A DNA stretch of 64,000 nt, taken from Streptomyces sp. NBC_01296. Lineage in GTDB: Bacteria; Actinomycetota; Actinomycetes; Streptomycetales; Streptomycetaceae. The notes below the pieces were generated by a model. It ran no database searches and was not told where the DNA came from. It saw nothing but the letters and a program-made list of their open reading frames with translations. The stretch's first letter is position 1. The number at the start of each line of letters is the position of its first letter. The stretch lies in NCBI RefSeq assembly GCF_035984415.1, contig NZ_CP130721.1, positions 62,001 to 126,000 on the forward strand, given 5' to 3'. Shown one piece after another: positions 36,430-44,328 of the stretch. Position numbers and translations under genes: made by a program.

Positions 36430-37197
36430 ATGACGCAAGCGACCGGCGCCACCCCCTGGTTCAGGAACTTCCGGCCGGCCCCCCAAGCGCCGGTGCGGCT
36501 GTTCGCCCTGCCGCACGCGGGCGGGTCCGCCAGTTTCTTCGTCCCCATGGCCGCGGCGCTCTCGCCCGCGGTGGACGTGCACGCCGTCCAGTACCCGGGC
36601 CGCCAGGACCGCCGCACCGAACCCAACGAGACGGATCTGGCGCGGCTCGCCGACCGGATCGCCGAAGCCGTGCTCGCCCGGCAGGACGGGCGTCCGTACG
36701 CACTGTTCGGGCACAGCATGGGCGCCATGCTCGCCTTCGAGGTGGCCCGGCGCACCGAGTCGGCGGGCCCCGGCCCGGCCGCCCTGTTCGTCTCCGGCCG
36801 CCAGGCTCCCTGCCGGGACCGCGCCGACGACTGGCTGCCGCTCACCGACGAGGAGATCATCGAGGAGCTGCGGGCCCTGGATGCCACCTCTGCCGGGCTG
36901 CTCGACGACCCCGAGGTGCAGCTGATGTTCCTGCCCGCCCTGCGCGCCGACTACCAGGCCGTGCGCACCCACCACCACCGGCCGGGGCCGCCGCTGCGCA
37001 CCTCCGTCACGGCACTCACCGGCGACGACGACCACATGTGCGCCCCCGCGAAGGCGGACTTCTGGCGCGAGCACACCGACGGCGACTTCGAGCTGCACGT
37101 GCTGCCGGGCGGCCACTTCTTCCTGGCCGACCGGCTCGACGAGGTCGCCGCCATCGTCACCGACCGCCTCCCGCACCCCTCAGCGGTGGCCGCGTGA
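36430..37197 (+). CDS. Type II thioesterase (third copy)
   Basis: A 255-residue alpha/beta-hydrolase thioesterase, paralogue of the one at 13324. Motifs: LFALPHAGGSASFFVPMA, VQYPGRQDRRTEPNETDL, nucleophile FGHSMGAMLAFE, Asp in GDDDHMC and His in PGGHFFLAD. The stop overlaps the KAS III start (GTGA), placing it at the head of the operon TE-KAS III-KS-alpha-KS-beta-ACP. In systems with a dedicated KAS III, such thioesterases can remove acetyl groups from the ACP so that only the special starter primes synthesis; that role is inferred. Confidence 0.93.
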   Translation: MTQATGATPWFRNFRPAPQAPVRLFALPHAGGSASFFVPMAAALSPAVDVHAVQYPGRQDRRTEPNETDLARLADRIAEAVLARQDGRPYALFGHSMGAMLAFEVARRTESAGPGPAALFVSGRQAPCRDRADDWLPLTDEEIIEELRALDATSAGLLDDPEVQLMFLPALRADYQAVRTHHHRPGPPLRTSVTALTGDDDHMCAPAKADFWREHTDGDFELHVLPGGHFFLADRLDEVAAIVTDRLPHPSAVAA

Positions 37198-38225
37198 GCG
37201 TCCACTCGCCGGTCCTCGGCCCCATCGGCATCCTCGGCACCGGCTCCTACCTGCCCGAGCGGATCGTGCCCAACGAGACGATCGCCGCCCGTACCGGAGT
37301 CACCCCCGCCTGGATCGAGCGCAAGACGGGCATCCGCGAACGCCGGTACGCGGCCCCGCACGAGGCCGCCTCCGACCTGGCGGCCGAGGCCGCGGTCCGG
37401 GCACTCGAGAACTCGGGCACCGCCCCCGAGGACCTCGCCTGGATCGTGGTCGCCACCTCGACCCCCGACCACTCCCAGCCCGCCACGGCCGCCCTGGTCC
37501 AGCACCGGCTCGGCGCCTACCGGGCGGCGGCCTTCGACGTGAACGCCGTGTGCAGCGGCTTCGCCGTCGCCCTGCACACCGGCGCCCGGCTGCTCGCCGC
37601 GCCCGAGGCCGACGGCCGGCGCCGGCGCGCCCTGATCATCGGGGCCGACGTCTACTCCCGCATCATCGACCCCGCCGACCGCAGGACCGCCCCGCTGTTC
37701 GGCGACGGCGCGGGGGCGGTGGTCCTCGGCCCGGTGCAGGAGGGGTACGGGCTGCTCGGTACCGGCCTGCGCACCGACGGCCGGCTGCACGACCTGATCG
37801 GGGTCACCGCGGGCGGCAGCCGGATGCCGGCCACGCCCAAGACCGTGGCCCGCGGTGACCACTGGTTCACCATGCGCGGCCGCGACGTACGGGAGTTCGT
37901 CGTACGGGAACTGCCCGGCGCGATCGCGCAGACGCTGACCGCCTTCGACGTGCACCCGGACGAGATCGCGCACTTCGTCCCCCACCAGGCCAACGGGGAG
38001 ATGCTGCGTTCCCTGGCCGGATCGCTCGGCCTGACCCGGGCCGTCCTCCACCTGCCCGTCGAGCGGCACGGCAACACCGGCGCCGCCTCCATCCCGCTCG
38101 CCCTGGACCACGCCGTCCGTGCCGACGGCGGCCCGGCCGAGGGGGACCTGGTCCTGCTCGCCGGCTTCGGCGGCGGAATGACGGTGGGTACCGCTCTGAT
38201 GCGCTGGGGAGGAGTGTCCGGCTGA
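37194..38225 (+). CDS. KAS III (FabH-like) priming ketosynthase
   Basis: A 343-residue thiolase-fold enzyme with the Cys-His-Asn triad of KAS III: FDVNAVCSGFAVAL, HFVPHQANGEM and ERHGNTGAASIPLAL. The N-terminus (GILGTGSYLPERIVPNETIA) and the starter-gating segment are standard. In type II aromatic clusters a KAS III primes synthesis with a non-acetate starter, as in R1128, frenolicin or benastatin. A CCR, a carboxyltransferase and an acyl ligase in the window offer possible starter sources. It is translationally coupled to the upstream thioesterase. Confidence 0.94.
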   Translation: MSVHSPVLGPIGILGTGSYLPERIVPNETIAARTGVTPAWIERKTGIRERRYAAPHEAASDLAAEAAVRALENSGTAPEDLAWIVVATSTPDHSQPATAALVQHRLGAYRAAAFDVNAVCSGFAVALHTGARLLAAPEADGRRRRALIIGADVYSRIIDPADRRTAPLFGDGAGAVVLGPVQEGYGLLGTGLRTDGRLHDLIGVTAGGSRMPATPKTVARGDHWFTMRGRDVREFVVRELPGAIAQTLTAFDVHPDEIAHFVPHQANGEMLRSLAGSLGLTRAVLHLPVERHGNTGAASIPLALDHAVRADGGPAEGDLVLLAGFGGGMTVGTALMRWGGVSG

Positions 38226-38271
38226 CGCCCCGTGGACGGATCTTCTAGCGGTGCTCCAGACGGAGCGGGGA

Positions 38272-38307
38272 GGCTCGCACCACGGAAGCCGTTCTGCGGT
38301 GCGAGCC
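38272..38307 (+). promoter_or_regulatory. Hairpin between KAS III and KS-alpha
   Basis: A perfect 10-bp stem (GGCTCGCACC at 38272-38281, GGTGCGAGCC at 38298-38307) with a 16-nt loop lies in the 123-bp gap. It may lower read-through from the KAS III into the minimal PKS, or stabilise the processed minimal-PKS mRNA. Confidence 0.5.
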
Positions 38308-38348
38308 CGCGGGCCACAGGTCCGGAGGAAAACAGTGAGGGACAATCG

Positions 38349-39614
38349 ATGAGACGGGTGGTCATCACCGGTATCGGGGTCGTCGCCCCAGGAGGAGTGG
38401 GCACCAAGGCGTACTGGGAGCTGCTCACGGCCGGACGTACGGCCACCCGGGCCATCACCCTGTTCGACGCGTCCTCCTTCCGCTCGCGCATCGCCGCCGA
38501 GGTCGACTTCCGACCCGACGCCCACGGGTTCGGTGCCGAGGAGGCCGCCCGCCTCGACCGCGCAGCCCTCTTCGCGCTGACCGGCGCCCGAGAGGCGATC
38601 GCCGACAGCGGCGTCGCCGACGGGATCGACCCGCTGCGCACCGGTGTCAGCCTCGGCAGCGCCGTGGGCTGCACCAGCGGCCTCGACAACGAGTACGCGG
38701 CCGTCAGCGACACGGGGCGGCTCTGGAACGTGGACCACACCCGGGCCGTCTCCCACCTGTACGACTACTTCACCCCCAGCTCGCTGGCCGCCGAAGTCGC
38801 CCGCGACAGCGGCGCACAGGGGCCGGTCTCGCTCGTCTCCACCGGCTGCACCTCCGGCCTCGACGCCATCGGACACGCCGTCGACCTGGTCCGCGAGGGC
38901 ACCGCCGACGTGATGGTCACCGGCGCCACCGAGGCGCCGATCTCCCCGATCACCGTGGCCTGCTTCGACGCGATCCGCGCCACCTCGACCCGCAACGACG
39001 ACCCGGCGACCGCCTCGCGCCCCTTCGACCGCACCCGCAACGGGTTCGTCCTCGGCGAGGGCTCGGCCGTCCTGGTCGTCGAGGAACTGGAGAGGGCCCG
39101 CCGCCGCGGCGCCCGGATCTATGCCGAGATCTCCGGTTTCGCCAGCCGCAGCAACGCGTACCACATGACCGGACTGCGCCCCGACGGCGCCGAGATGGCC
39201 GAGGCCATCACCGCCGCGCTCGCCGAGGCCCGCCTCGACGCGTCCGCCGTCGACTACATCAGCGCCCACGGCTCGGGCACCAAGCAGAACGACAAGCACG
39301 AGACGGCGGCCTTCAAGCGGAGCCTGGGACAGCGCGCCTACGAGGTGCCCGTCAGCTCCATCAAGTCGATGATCGGGCACTCGCTTGGGGCCATCGGCGC
39401 CCTGGAAGTGGCCGCCAGCGCCCTGGCCATCGCGCACAACACCGTGCCGCCCACCGCGAACCTGCACGAGGCGGACCCGGACTGCGACCTGGACTACACC
39501 CCGCTCACGGCCCGCGAACAGCGCACCGACGCCGTGATCAGCGTCGGCAGCGGCTTCGGCGGCTTCCAGAGCGCCATGGTCCTCAACCGCCCGAGTCTGA
39601 AAGAAGCAGCATGA
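38349..39614 (+). CDS. Type II PKS ketosynthase alpha subunit
   Basis: A 421-residue KS-alpha with all catalytic residues: nucleophile STGCTSGLDAIGHA, first His in ISAHGSGTKQNDKHE, and Lys plus second His in SIKSMIGHSLGAIGA. It catalyses repeated decarboxylative condensation of malonyl-ACP together with KS-beta. The gene overlaps KS-beta by ATGA, the classic coupling that gives a 1:1 heterodimer. It is the intact paralogue of the altered KS at 7832. Confidence 0.97.
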   Translation: MRRVVITGIGVVAPGGVGTKAYWELLTAGRTATRAITLFDASSFRSRIAAEVDFRPDAHGFGAEEAARLDRAALFALTGAREAIADSGVADGIDPLRTGVSLGSAVGCTSGLDNEYAAVSDTGRLWNVDHTRAVSHLYDYFTPSSLAAEVARDSGAQGPVSLVSTGCTSGLDAIGHAVDLVREGTADVMVTGATEAPISPITVACFDAIRATSTRNDDPATASRPFDRTRNGFVLGEGSAVLVVEELERARRRGARIYAEISGFASRSNAYHMTGLRPDGAEMAEAITAALAEARLDASAVDYISAHGSGTKQNDKHETAAFKRSLGQRAYEVPVSSIKSMIGHSLGAIGALEVAASALAIAHNTVPPTANLHEADPDCDLDYTPLTAREQRTDAVISVGSGFGGFQSAMVLNRPSLKEAA

Positions 39615-40855
39615 CCGCCGCCACACTCGACCAGTCCGGCGCCGCCGTGAAGACCGCCACCGCCGTCTTCACCGGCGTCGGCGTCACCGCCCCCAACGGA
39701 CTGGGCGCCCAGGCCTGGTGGGACGCCGTGCTGCGCGGCGAGAGCGGCATCCGCCCGGTGAGCCGCTTCGACGCGAGCGGCTACCCCGTACGCCTGGCCG
39801 GCGAGGTCCCCGGCTTCGTCGACGCGGACCACGTCCCCAGCCGGCTGCTGCCGCAGACCGACCGCGTCACCCGGCTCTCGCTCGCCGCCGCCAAGGAGGC
39901 CCTCGACGACGCGGGCGCCGACCCCGCGCAGCTGCCCGAGTTCGGCGCGGGCGTGGTGACCGCCTCCTCGGCGGGCGGCTTCGAGTTCGGCCAGCGCGAA
40001 CTGGAAGCCCTGTGGAGCAAGGGCGGCCAGTACGTCAGCGCATACCAGTCCTTCGCCTGGTTCTACGCCGTCAACTCGGGCCAGATCTCTATCCGGCACG
40101 GGCTGCGCGGCCCCAGCGGCGTCATCGTCACCGAGGGCGCGGGCGGCCTGGACGCCGTCGCACAGGCCCGGCGCCAGCTGCGCAAGGGCGCCACCCTGAT
40201 GGTCACCGGCGCCGTCGACGCCGGGATCTGCCCCTGGGGCTGGGCCGCGCACCTCGCCGACGGCGGGATGAGCCCCGTCGCGGACCCGGCCCGCGCCTAT
40301 CTCCCCTTCGACGCCGACGCCTCGGGCCACATCGTGGGCGAGGGCGGTGCCCTGCTCGTCCTGGAGGACGCCGGGGCGGCCCGCGAGCGCGGCGCCCGCG
40401 TCTACGGCTCCTTCGCCGGCTACGCGGCCACCTTCGACGGCCCGGACACCCCCCGCCTCGCCGACGCCGCCCGGCTCGCGCTGGCCGACGCGGGCCTGGC
40501 CCCCGGCGACATCGACGTCGTCTTCGCCGACGCCGCGGGCGAACGCGCCGCCGACCGCGCCGAAGCCGAGGCGATCACCGCCTTGTTCGGGCCGCACGGG
40601 GTACCGGTCACCGCCCCCAAGACGATGACCGGACGCCTGCTGTCCGGCGGCGCCTCCCTCGACCTCGCGGCCGCCCTCTTCAGCCTGCGGGACCAGGTGA
40701 TCCCGCCGACCACCGGCACCGCGACCCCCGCCGACGACTGCCCGATCGACCTGGTCACCGACGTCCCGCGGACCGGGACCACGCTGCGCAACGCCCTGGT
40801 GCTGGCCCGCGGACGGGGCGGCTTCAACGCCGCCGCCGTGGTCCGCGCAGCCTGA
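39611..40855 (+). CDS. Type II PKS chain-length factor (KS beta)
   Basis: A 414-residue KS-beta. The position of the KS-alpha cysteine lies in VTEGAGGLDAVAQ; in most chain-length factors this block reads EQAGGLDA with a glutamine at the Cys position. Here that residue is Gly. The glutamine is thought to help decarboxylate malonyl-ACP to make acetyl starters, so its loss fits priming by the KAS III instead. The remainder (SGHIVGEGGALLVLED, DAAGERAADRAEAEAITALFG) is typical. Chain length cannot be predicted by eye. Confidence 0.95.
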   Translation: MTAATLDQSGAAVKTATAVFTGVGVTAPNGLGAQAWWDAVLRGESGIRPVSRFDASGYPVRLAGEVPGFVDADHVPSRLLPQTDRVTRLSLAAAKEALDDAGADPAQLPEFGAGVVTASSAGGFEFGQRELEALWSKGGQYVSAYQSFAWFYAVNSGQISIRHGLRGPSGVIVTEGAGGLDAVAQARRQLRKGATLMVTGAVDAGICPWGWAAHLADGGMSPVADPARAYLPFDADASGHIVGEGGALLVLEDAGAARERGARVYGSFAGYAATFDGPDTPRLADAARLALADAGLAPGDIDVVFADAAGERAADRAEAEAITALFGPHGVPVTAPKTMTGRLLSGGASLDLAAALFSLRDQVIPPTTGTATPADDCPIDLVTDVPRTGTTLRNALVLARGRGGFNAAAVVRAA

Positions 40856-40911
40856 TCCGGCGAGCCCCGCCTTCTTCCCCCGACACCGTGAACCGCCAAG
40901 AGGAGATCCCG

Positions 40912-41178
40912 ATGGAGCACATGGAGCTGACCGACCTGACCCGCCTGCTGCGCGAGTGCGCCGGCGAAGACGAGGGCGTGGACCTGGACGGCGCAGACGT
41001 CCTCGACATGCTCTTCTTCGAGCTCGGCTACGACTCGCTGGCGCTCCTGCAGACCACCGGGCTCATCGAGCGCGAGTACGACATCACGCTCGACGAGGAG
41101 GCCATGGACGAGGCCGAGACCCCCCGGAAGTACCTCGAGCTCGTCAACCGGGCGCTCTCCGTCCGCGTCACCGCCTGA
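40912..41178 (+). CDS. Type II PKS acyl carrier protein
   Basis: An 88-residue ACP with the phosphopantetheine serine in ELGYDSLALLQTTGLIERE, preceded by AGEDEGVDLDG. ATG 40912 follows AGAGGAG; a second ATG lies three codons later. It completes the minimal PKS directly after KS-beta. The first residues (MELTDLTRLLRECAGEDEG) resemble actinorhodin-type ACPs. Confidence 0.95.
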   Translation: MEHMELTDLTRLLRECAGEDEGVDLDGADVLDMLFFELGYDSLALLQTTGLIEREYDITLDEEAMDEAETPRKYLELVNRALSVRVTA

Positions 41179-41225
41179 GCCTCCCGGCCGACGACCGGCC
41201 CACCCGCACGGCCATCAGAGAGTTC

Positions 41226-41435
41226 ATGCTCCGCGAGTTCCTGCCGGACGTTTCCGCCGACGAGCTGGACGCGGACTTCGGCTTCCCGGCGGCGGGCGCC
41301 GTCGACAGCCTCGCCCTGCTCAAGGTGATCATGTGGCTGGAGGACGAACACCACATCAACACCGACGAGTTCGTCCTGGACCCGTAGTTCTTCCGCTCGG
41401 CCGCGGCGATCGACGCGTTGATACGGACGCTTCCC
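41226..41435 (+). pseudogene. Second ACP interrupted by an in-frame TAG
   Basis: An open frame encodes an ACP core (LREFLPDVSADELDADFGF, AVDSLALLKVIMWLEDEHHI), then stops at TAG 41385-41387. The same frame continues with FFRSAAAIDALIRTLPG, exactly the last helix expected of an ACP. The only nearby ATG (41226) starts inside helix I, and no RBS is obvious; CTG 41175 would be needed for a full N-terminus. It is either a decayed duplicate ACP or, less likely, an amber read-through product. The Ser in VDSLALL is kept. Confidence 0.7.
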
Positions 41436-41458
41436 GGCTGCAGGCGGAGGCCGCCGCC

Positions 41459-41620
41459 GTGGCGGACGCCACCACCGAGATCGCGGACGGGGTGTACGCC
41501 TGCGTCCAGAGCGACGGCGGCCGGTGCCTGAACAACGCGGGCCCGGTCACCGGCGGGAACGGGCGCGGCCCCGTTCTGCCTGATGGGATCCGTCTGGCCA
41601 CCGTCCCGCGCCACGGGAGC
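41459..41620 (+). pseudogene. Deleted relic of an MBL-fold cyclase gene
   Basis: GTG 41459 with GGAGG 8 nt upstream starts VADATTEIADGVYACVQSDG and GRCLNNAGPVTGG, matching the N-terminus of the MBL protein at 3806. Coding similarity then jumps: a second frame shows PFCLMGSV, which in the intact gene lies about 135 residues further on, and the first frame resumes with LATVPRHGSAGR, matching TTVVPGHGPVGGP. The zinc motif HxHxDH is therefore deleted. It records a second ActIV-like gene next to the minimal PKS. Confidence 0.65.
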
Positions 41621-41624
41621 GCCG

Positions 41625-41660
41625 GACGGGCCGGAGCCGTAGCGGCGGCTCCGGCCCGTC
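41625..41660. terminator. Terminator between convergent units
   Basis: A perfect 15-bp stem (GACGGGCCGGAGCCG at 41625-41639 with 41646-41660) and 6-nt loop lie at the end of the minimal PKS operon and 20 bp after the stop of the minus-strand SnoaL-like gene. Confidence 0.85.
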
Positions 41661-41680
41661 TGTGGGCCGTGCCCGCCCGG

Positions 41681-42133
41681 TCAGACCAGGTCGTCGCGGG
41701 TGACACGGCGGGTCGCGACCCGCAGGGCGCCCTCGACACGGACCAGCACGTCCTCGCAGACGCACACGCGGTGCACCCGGGACTCGCCGCCGATCTGCGA
41801 GGCGTAGACGATCGCGTACGAACGGACGCCGACGGCGCCGTCCGGGCGCTCGCAGACGTCGAACATGCCCATGAAGTGCCGGTGGCGCTGGCCGGCCTCG
41901 GCCAGCTGCGCGGCGCTGCGGCTGGTCGCCGTGACCAGGCCCGCCCGTCCGCGCACCGGCTGCGGCAGCGTCGGCACGTCGAAGACGGCGTCCTCGGTGA
42001 ACGTCTCGGCCCAGCGCTGCGACTCACCGAGGTCCAGCAGCTGCATCTGGTGGGCGTAGAACTGCTGGACCTCGGCGTACAGGGCACCGAAGGCCGCGGC
42101 CGCCTGTGGTCCCGTGCCGGCCTGGAGGGTCAT
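41681..42133 (-). CDS. SnoaL/NTF2-like protein
   Basis: A 150-residue protein with the NTF2-like fold signature (FYAHQMQLLDLGESQRWAET, FTEDAVFDVPTLPQPVRGRA). Members in aromatic polyketide clusters include SnoaL-type cyclases and hydroxylase-like proteins, as well as small subunits of ring-hydroxylating oxygenases. No catalytic assignment can be made by eye; ring closure or a supporting hydroxylation is inferred from position beside the ketoreductase and minimal PKS. The divergent upstream region carries SARP-type repeats for both directions. Confidence 0.75.
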   Translation of the reverse strand: MTLQAGTGPQAAAAFGALYAEVQQFYAHQMQLLDLGESQRWAETFTEDAVFDVPTLPQPVRGRAGLVTATSRSAAQLAEAGQRHRHFMGMFDVCERPDGAVGVRSYAIVYASQIGGESRVHRVCVCEDVLVRVEGALRVATRRVTRDDLV

Positions 42134-42161
42134 GGAGTGCTCCGTTCTGGTGGATGGCGCC

Positions 42162-42204
42162 ACCTTCGTCCCTCCGGGTCGAGCGGGCTTCGAAGACCCC
42201 TCGA
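42162..42204 (-). promoter_or_regulatory. SARP-type promoter of the SnoaL-like gene
   Basis: Read on the minus strand: TCGAGGG (from 42204), TCGAAGC (from 42193) and TCGACCC (from 42182), 11 bp apart, then 8 nt, then GAAGGT (42167-42162) with A at position 2 and T at position 6, as in the other arrays. Confidence 0.6.
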
Positions 42205-42234
42205 ACCCGTCGCCGGACCGGCCCCTGCCGGTTC

Positions 42235-42277
42235 TCGAGTCGCGTTCGTGCGGCCGTCGAGGTGAGCGGGACATGGT
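42235..42277 (+). promoter_or_regulatory. SARP-type promoter of the ketoreductase operon
   Basis: TCGAGTC (42235), TCGTGCG (42246) and TCGAGGT (42257) are 11 bp apart; CATGGT (42272-42277) follows after 8 nt. The start codon of the ketoreductase is 33 bp further. This array lies back to back with the minus-strand array. Confidence 0.65.
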
Positions 42278-42309
42278 CAGGACATCAATGCCGTTCTGGA
42301 GGTACACCG

Positions 42310-43095
42310 ATGAAGCCAGAGACGAAGCCAGTGGCCCTGGTCACCGGGGGCACGAGCGGGATCGGACTGGCCGTGGTCCGCGACCTCGCCCGCCGCGGCC
42401 ACCGCGTCTTCCTCTGCGCCCGCACCGAGCAGCAGGTCAAGCAGACCGTGGAGGACCTGCGGGCCGAAGGCCTCGAGGTCGAGGGTTCCGCCGCAGACGT
42501 CCGTGACCCCGCATCCGTCAAGGCGCTGGTCGCCGCCGCGGTCGAGGCCTTCGGCCCCGTCTCGATCCTCGTGAACAACGCCGGCCGCAGCGGCGGCGGC
42601 CCGACCGCCGACCTCACGGACGAGCTCTGGTACGACGTCATCGACACCAACCTGAACAGCGTCTTCCTGCTGACCCGCGAGGTGCTCAAGTACGGCGGGC
42701 TCGAGGGCGCCTCCTACGGGCGGATCATCAACATCGCCTCCACCGCCGGCAAGCAGGGCGTGGTGCTGGGCGCCCCCTACTCGGCCTCCAAGCACGGTGT
42801 CGTCGGCTTCACCAAGGCGCTCGGCAACGAGCTCGCCCCCACCGGCATCACCGTCAACGCGGTCTGCCCCGGATACGTCGAGACCCCGATGGCCCAGCGC
42901 GTGCGCTCCGGCTACGCGGCCGCGTACGACACCTCCGAGGAGCAGATCAAGCAGAAGTTCACCGCGAAGATCCCGCTCGGCCGCTACTCCACCCCCGAGG
43001 AGGTGGCCGGCCTGGTCGGCTACCTGACCACCGACGTGGCCTCGTCCATCACCTCGCAGGCGCTCAACGTCTGCGGCGGCCTCGGCAACTTCTGA
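42310..43095 (+). CDS. Type II polyketide ketoreductase (ActIII-like)
   Basis: A 261-residue short-chain dehydrogenase. NADPH loop VTGGTSGIGLAVVRDLARRG, NNAGRSGGG, and the catalytic Ser-Tyr-Lys set in NIASTAGKQGVVLGAPYSASKH are intact. The PGYVETPMAQRV segment and the C-terminus ALNVCGGLGNF are typical of ketoreductases that reduce C9 of nascent polyketides. It is followed by the aromatase/cyclase after 24 bp, the usual pairing for reduced aromatic polyketides such as actinorhodin. Confidence 0.96.
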   Translation: MKPETKPVALVTGGTSGIGLAVVRDLARRGHRVFLCARTEQQVKQTVEDLRAEGLEVEGSAADVRDPASVKALVAAAVEAFGPVSILVNNAGRSGGGPTADLTDELWYDVIDTNLNSVFLLTREVLKYGGLEGASYGRIINIASTAGKQGVVLGAPYSASKHGVVGFTKALGNELAPTGITVNAVCPGYVETPMAQRVRSGYAAAYDTSEEQIKQKFTAKIPLGRYSTPEEVAGLVGYLTTDVASSITSQALNVCGGLGNF

Positions 43096-43119
43096 TCCGG
43101 AAAGCAGGGATTCCCCACG

Positions 43120-44100
43120 ATGTCCGCTGAGCGTGTGCACCGCACGACGCACGACGTCACCGTCGCCGCACCCGCCGGGGTGGTCTACGGCCTGATCTCC
43201 GACGCTGTCCAGTGGCCGCTGTACTTCCCGCCCAACGTCCACGTCGAACGCCTGGAGTTCGACGGGACGCACGAGCGGCTGCGCATGTGGGCCACCGCCA
43301 ACGGCCGGATCAAGTCCTGGACCTCGAAGCGCACCCTGGACGTGGCGCAGCGCCGCATCGCATTCCGCCAGGAGGTCCCGGCCTCCCCGCTGGAGTCGAT
43401 GGGCGGCACCTGGATCGTCGAGCCGCGCGGTGCCGCCTCCTGCCGGCTGGTCCTGCTGCACGACTTCACGGTCGCCGGCGACAACGCCGAGAACGTCGCG
43501 TGGGTCGAGCGCGCCACCGACACCAACAGCCGGGCCGAGCTCGGCAACATCAAGCAGCTCGCCGAGGGCTGGGAGCGCCTCGACGACCTCGTGATGTCCT
43601 TCGAGGACTCCGTGCGCGTCGAGGGCCCGGCCGAGCGCGTCTACTCCTTCCTCCACCGCGTCCAGGACTGGCCGACGCTGGTCCCGCACGTCTCCCGCCT
43701 CGACGTCACCGAGCCGGAGCCGGGCGTCCAGGTGATGTCCATGGACACCCTGACCGCCGACGGCAGCTCCCACACGACCGAGTCGGTCCGGGTCTGCTTC
43801 CCGCACGCCCGCCGCATCGTCTACAAGCAGACGGCGACGCCCCTGCTGATGTCGGCGCACACCGGCGAGTGGTCGCTCGTCGAGGACGAGACCGGCGTGA
43901 CCGTCACCTCGCAGCACAGCGTCGTGCTGCGCGAGGAGAACATCACCCGCGTCCTGGGTCCCCAGGCCGGGATCGCCGAATGCCGCCGCTACGTCCGTGA
44001 AGCGCTCGGCCGCAACAGCACGGCGACCCTCAATCTCGCCAAGGCACATGCCGAGTCCGCCACCGGGGAGCAGAGCCGGGACGGAGCCCGGGCGGCCTGA
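43120..44100 (+). CDS. Di-domain polyketide aromatase/cyclase (second copy)
   Basis: A 326-residue protein with two SRPBCC domains (PAGVVYGLISDAVQWPLYFP near the start and EGPAERVYSFLHRVQDWPTL at about residue 168). It aligns over its whole length with the protein at 14495 and differs by many substitutions, so the duplication is not recent. Downstream of the ketoreductase, it is the likely first-ring aromatase of the type II polyketide. The C-terminal tail (SATGEQSRDGARAA) is specific to this copy. Confidence 0.95.
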   Translation: MSAERVHRTTHDVTVAAPAGVVYGLISDAVQWPLYFPPNVHVERLEFDGTHERLRMWATANGRIKSWTSKRTLDVAQRRIAFRQEVPASPLESMGGTWIVEPRGAASCRLVLLHDFTVAGDNAENVAWVERATDTNSRAELGNIKQLAEGWERLDDLVMSFEDSVRVEGPAERVYSFLHRVQDWPTLVPHVSRLDVTEPEPGVQVMSMDTLTADGSSHTTESVRVCFPHARRIVYKQTATPLLMSAHTGEWSLVEDETGVTVTSQHSVVLREENITRVLGPQAGIAECRRYVREALGRNSTATLNLAKAHAESATGEQSRDGARAA

Positions 44101-44109
44101 CCCGTCGTG

Positions 44110-44152
44110 TCCACCGCTGCTCCGGCTCCGCTCAAGCAGCTCTGACCAGGCT
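44110..44152 (+). promoter_or_regulatory. Candidate SARP-type promoter of the methoxymalonyl/PKS-NRPS operon
   Basis: TCCACCG (44110), TCCGGCT (44121) and TCAAGCA (44132) are 11 bp apart; 8 nt later lies CAGGCT (44147-44152). The heptamers are weaker than elsewhere, but the spacing and -10 fit the rule seen at the other sites. The leader to the first start codon would be about 165 nt. Confidence 0.5.
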
Positions 44153-44212
44153 GAACGGCGACGGAACCCTCGGACACACCAGGGCGGCACGCGGGCTCTC
44201 CTCCACACATGT

Positions 44213-44241
44213 GCAGCCCCGGTCCTCCAGACCGGGGTTGC
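44213..44241 (+). terminator. Hairpin in the leader before the AT-carrier-methyltransferase gene
   Basis: A 12-bp stem with one wobble (GCAGCCCCGGTC with GACCGGGGTTGC) and 5-nt loop, followed by TTTGCGTGC. It may end the ketoreductase-aromatase transcript or act as an attenuator for transcripts starting at about 44160. Confidence 0.6.
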
Positions 44242-44328
44242 TTTGCGTGCGTCCCCCAGCGACGCCCTGACCACAGCCCCGGCCCCACACGGGCCGCGCA
44301 GGAACTTCCGACACACCCAAGGAGAGGT

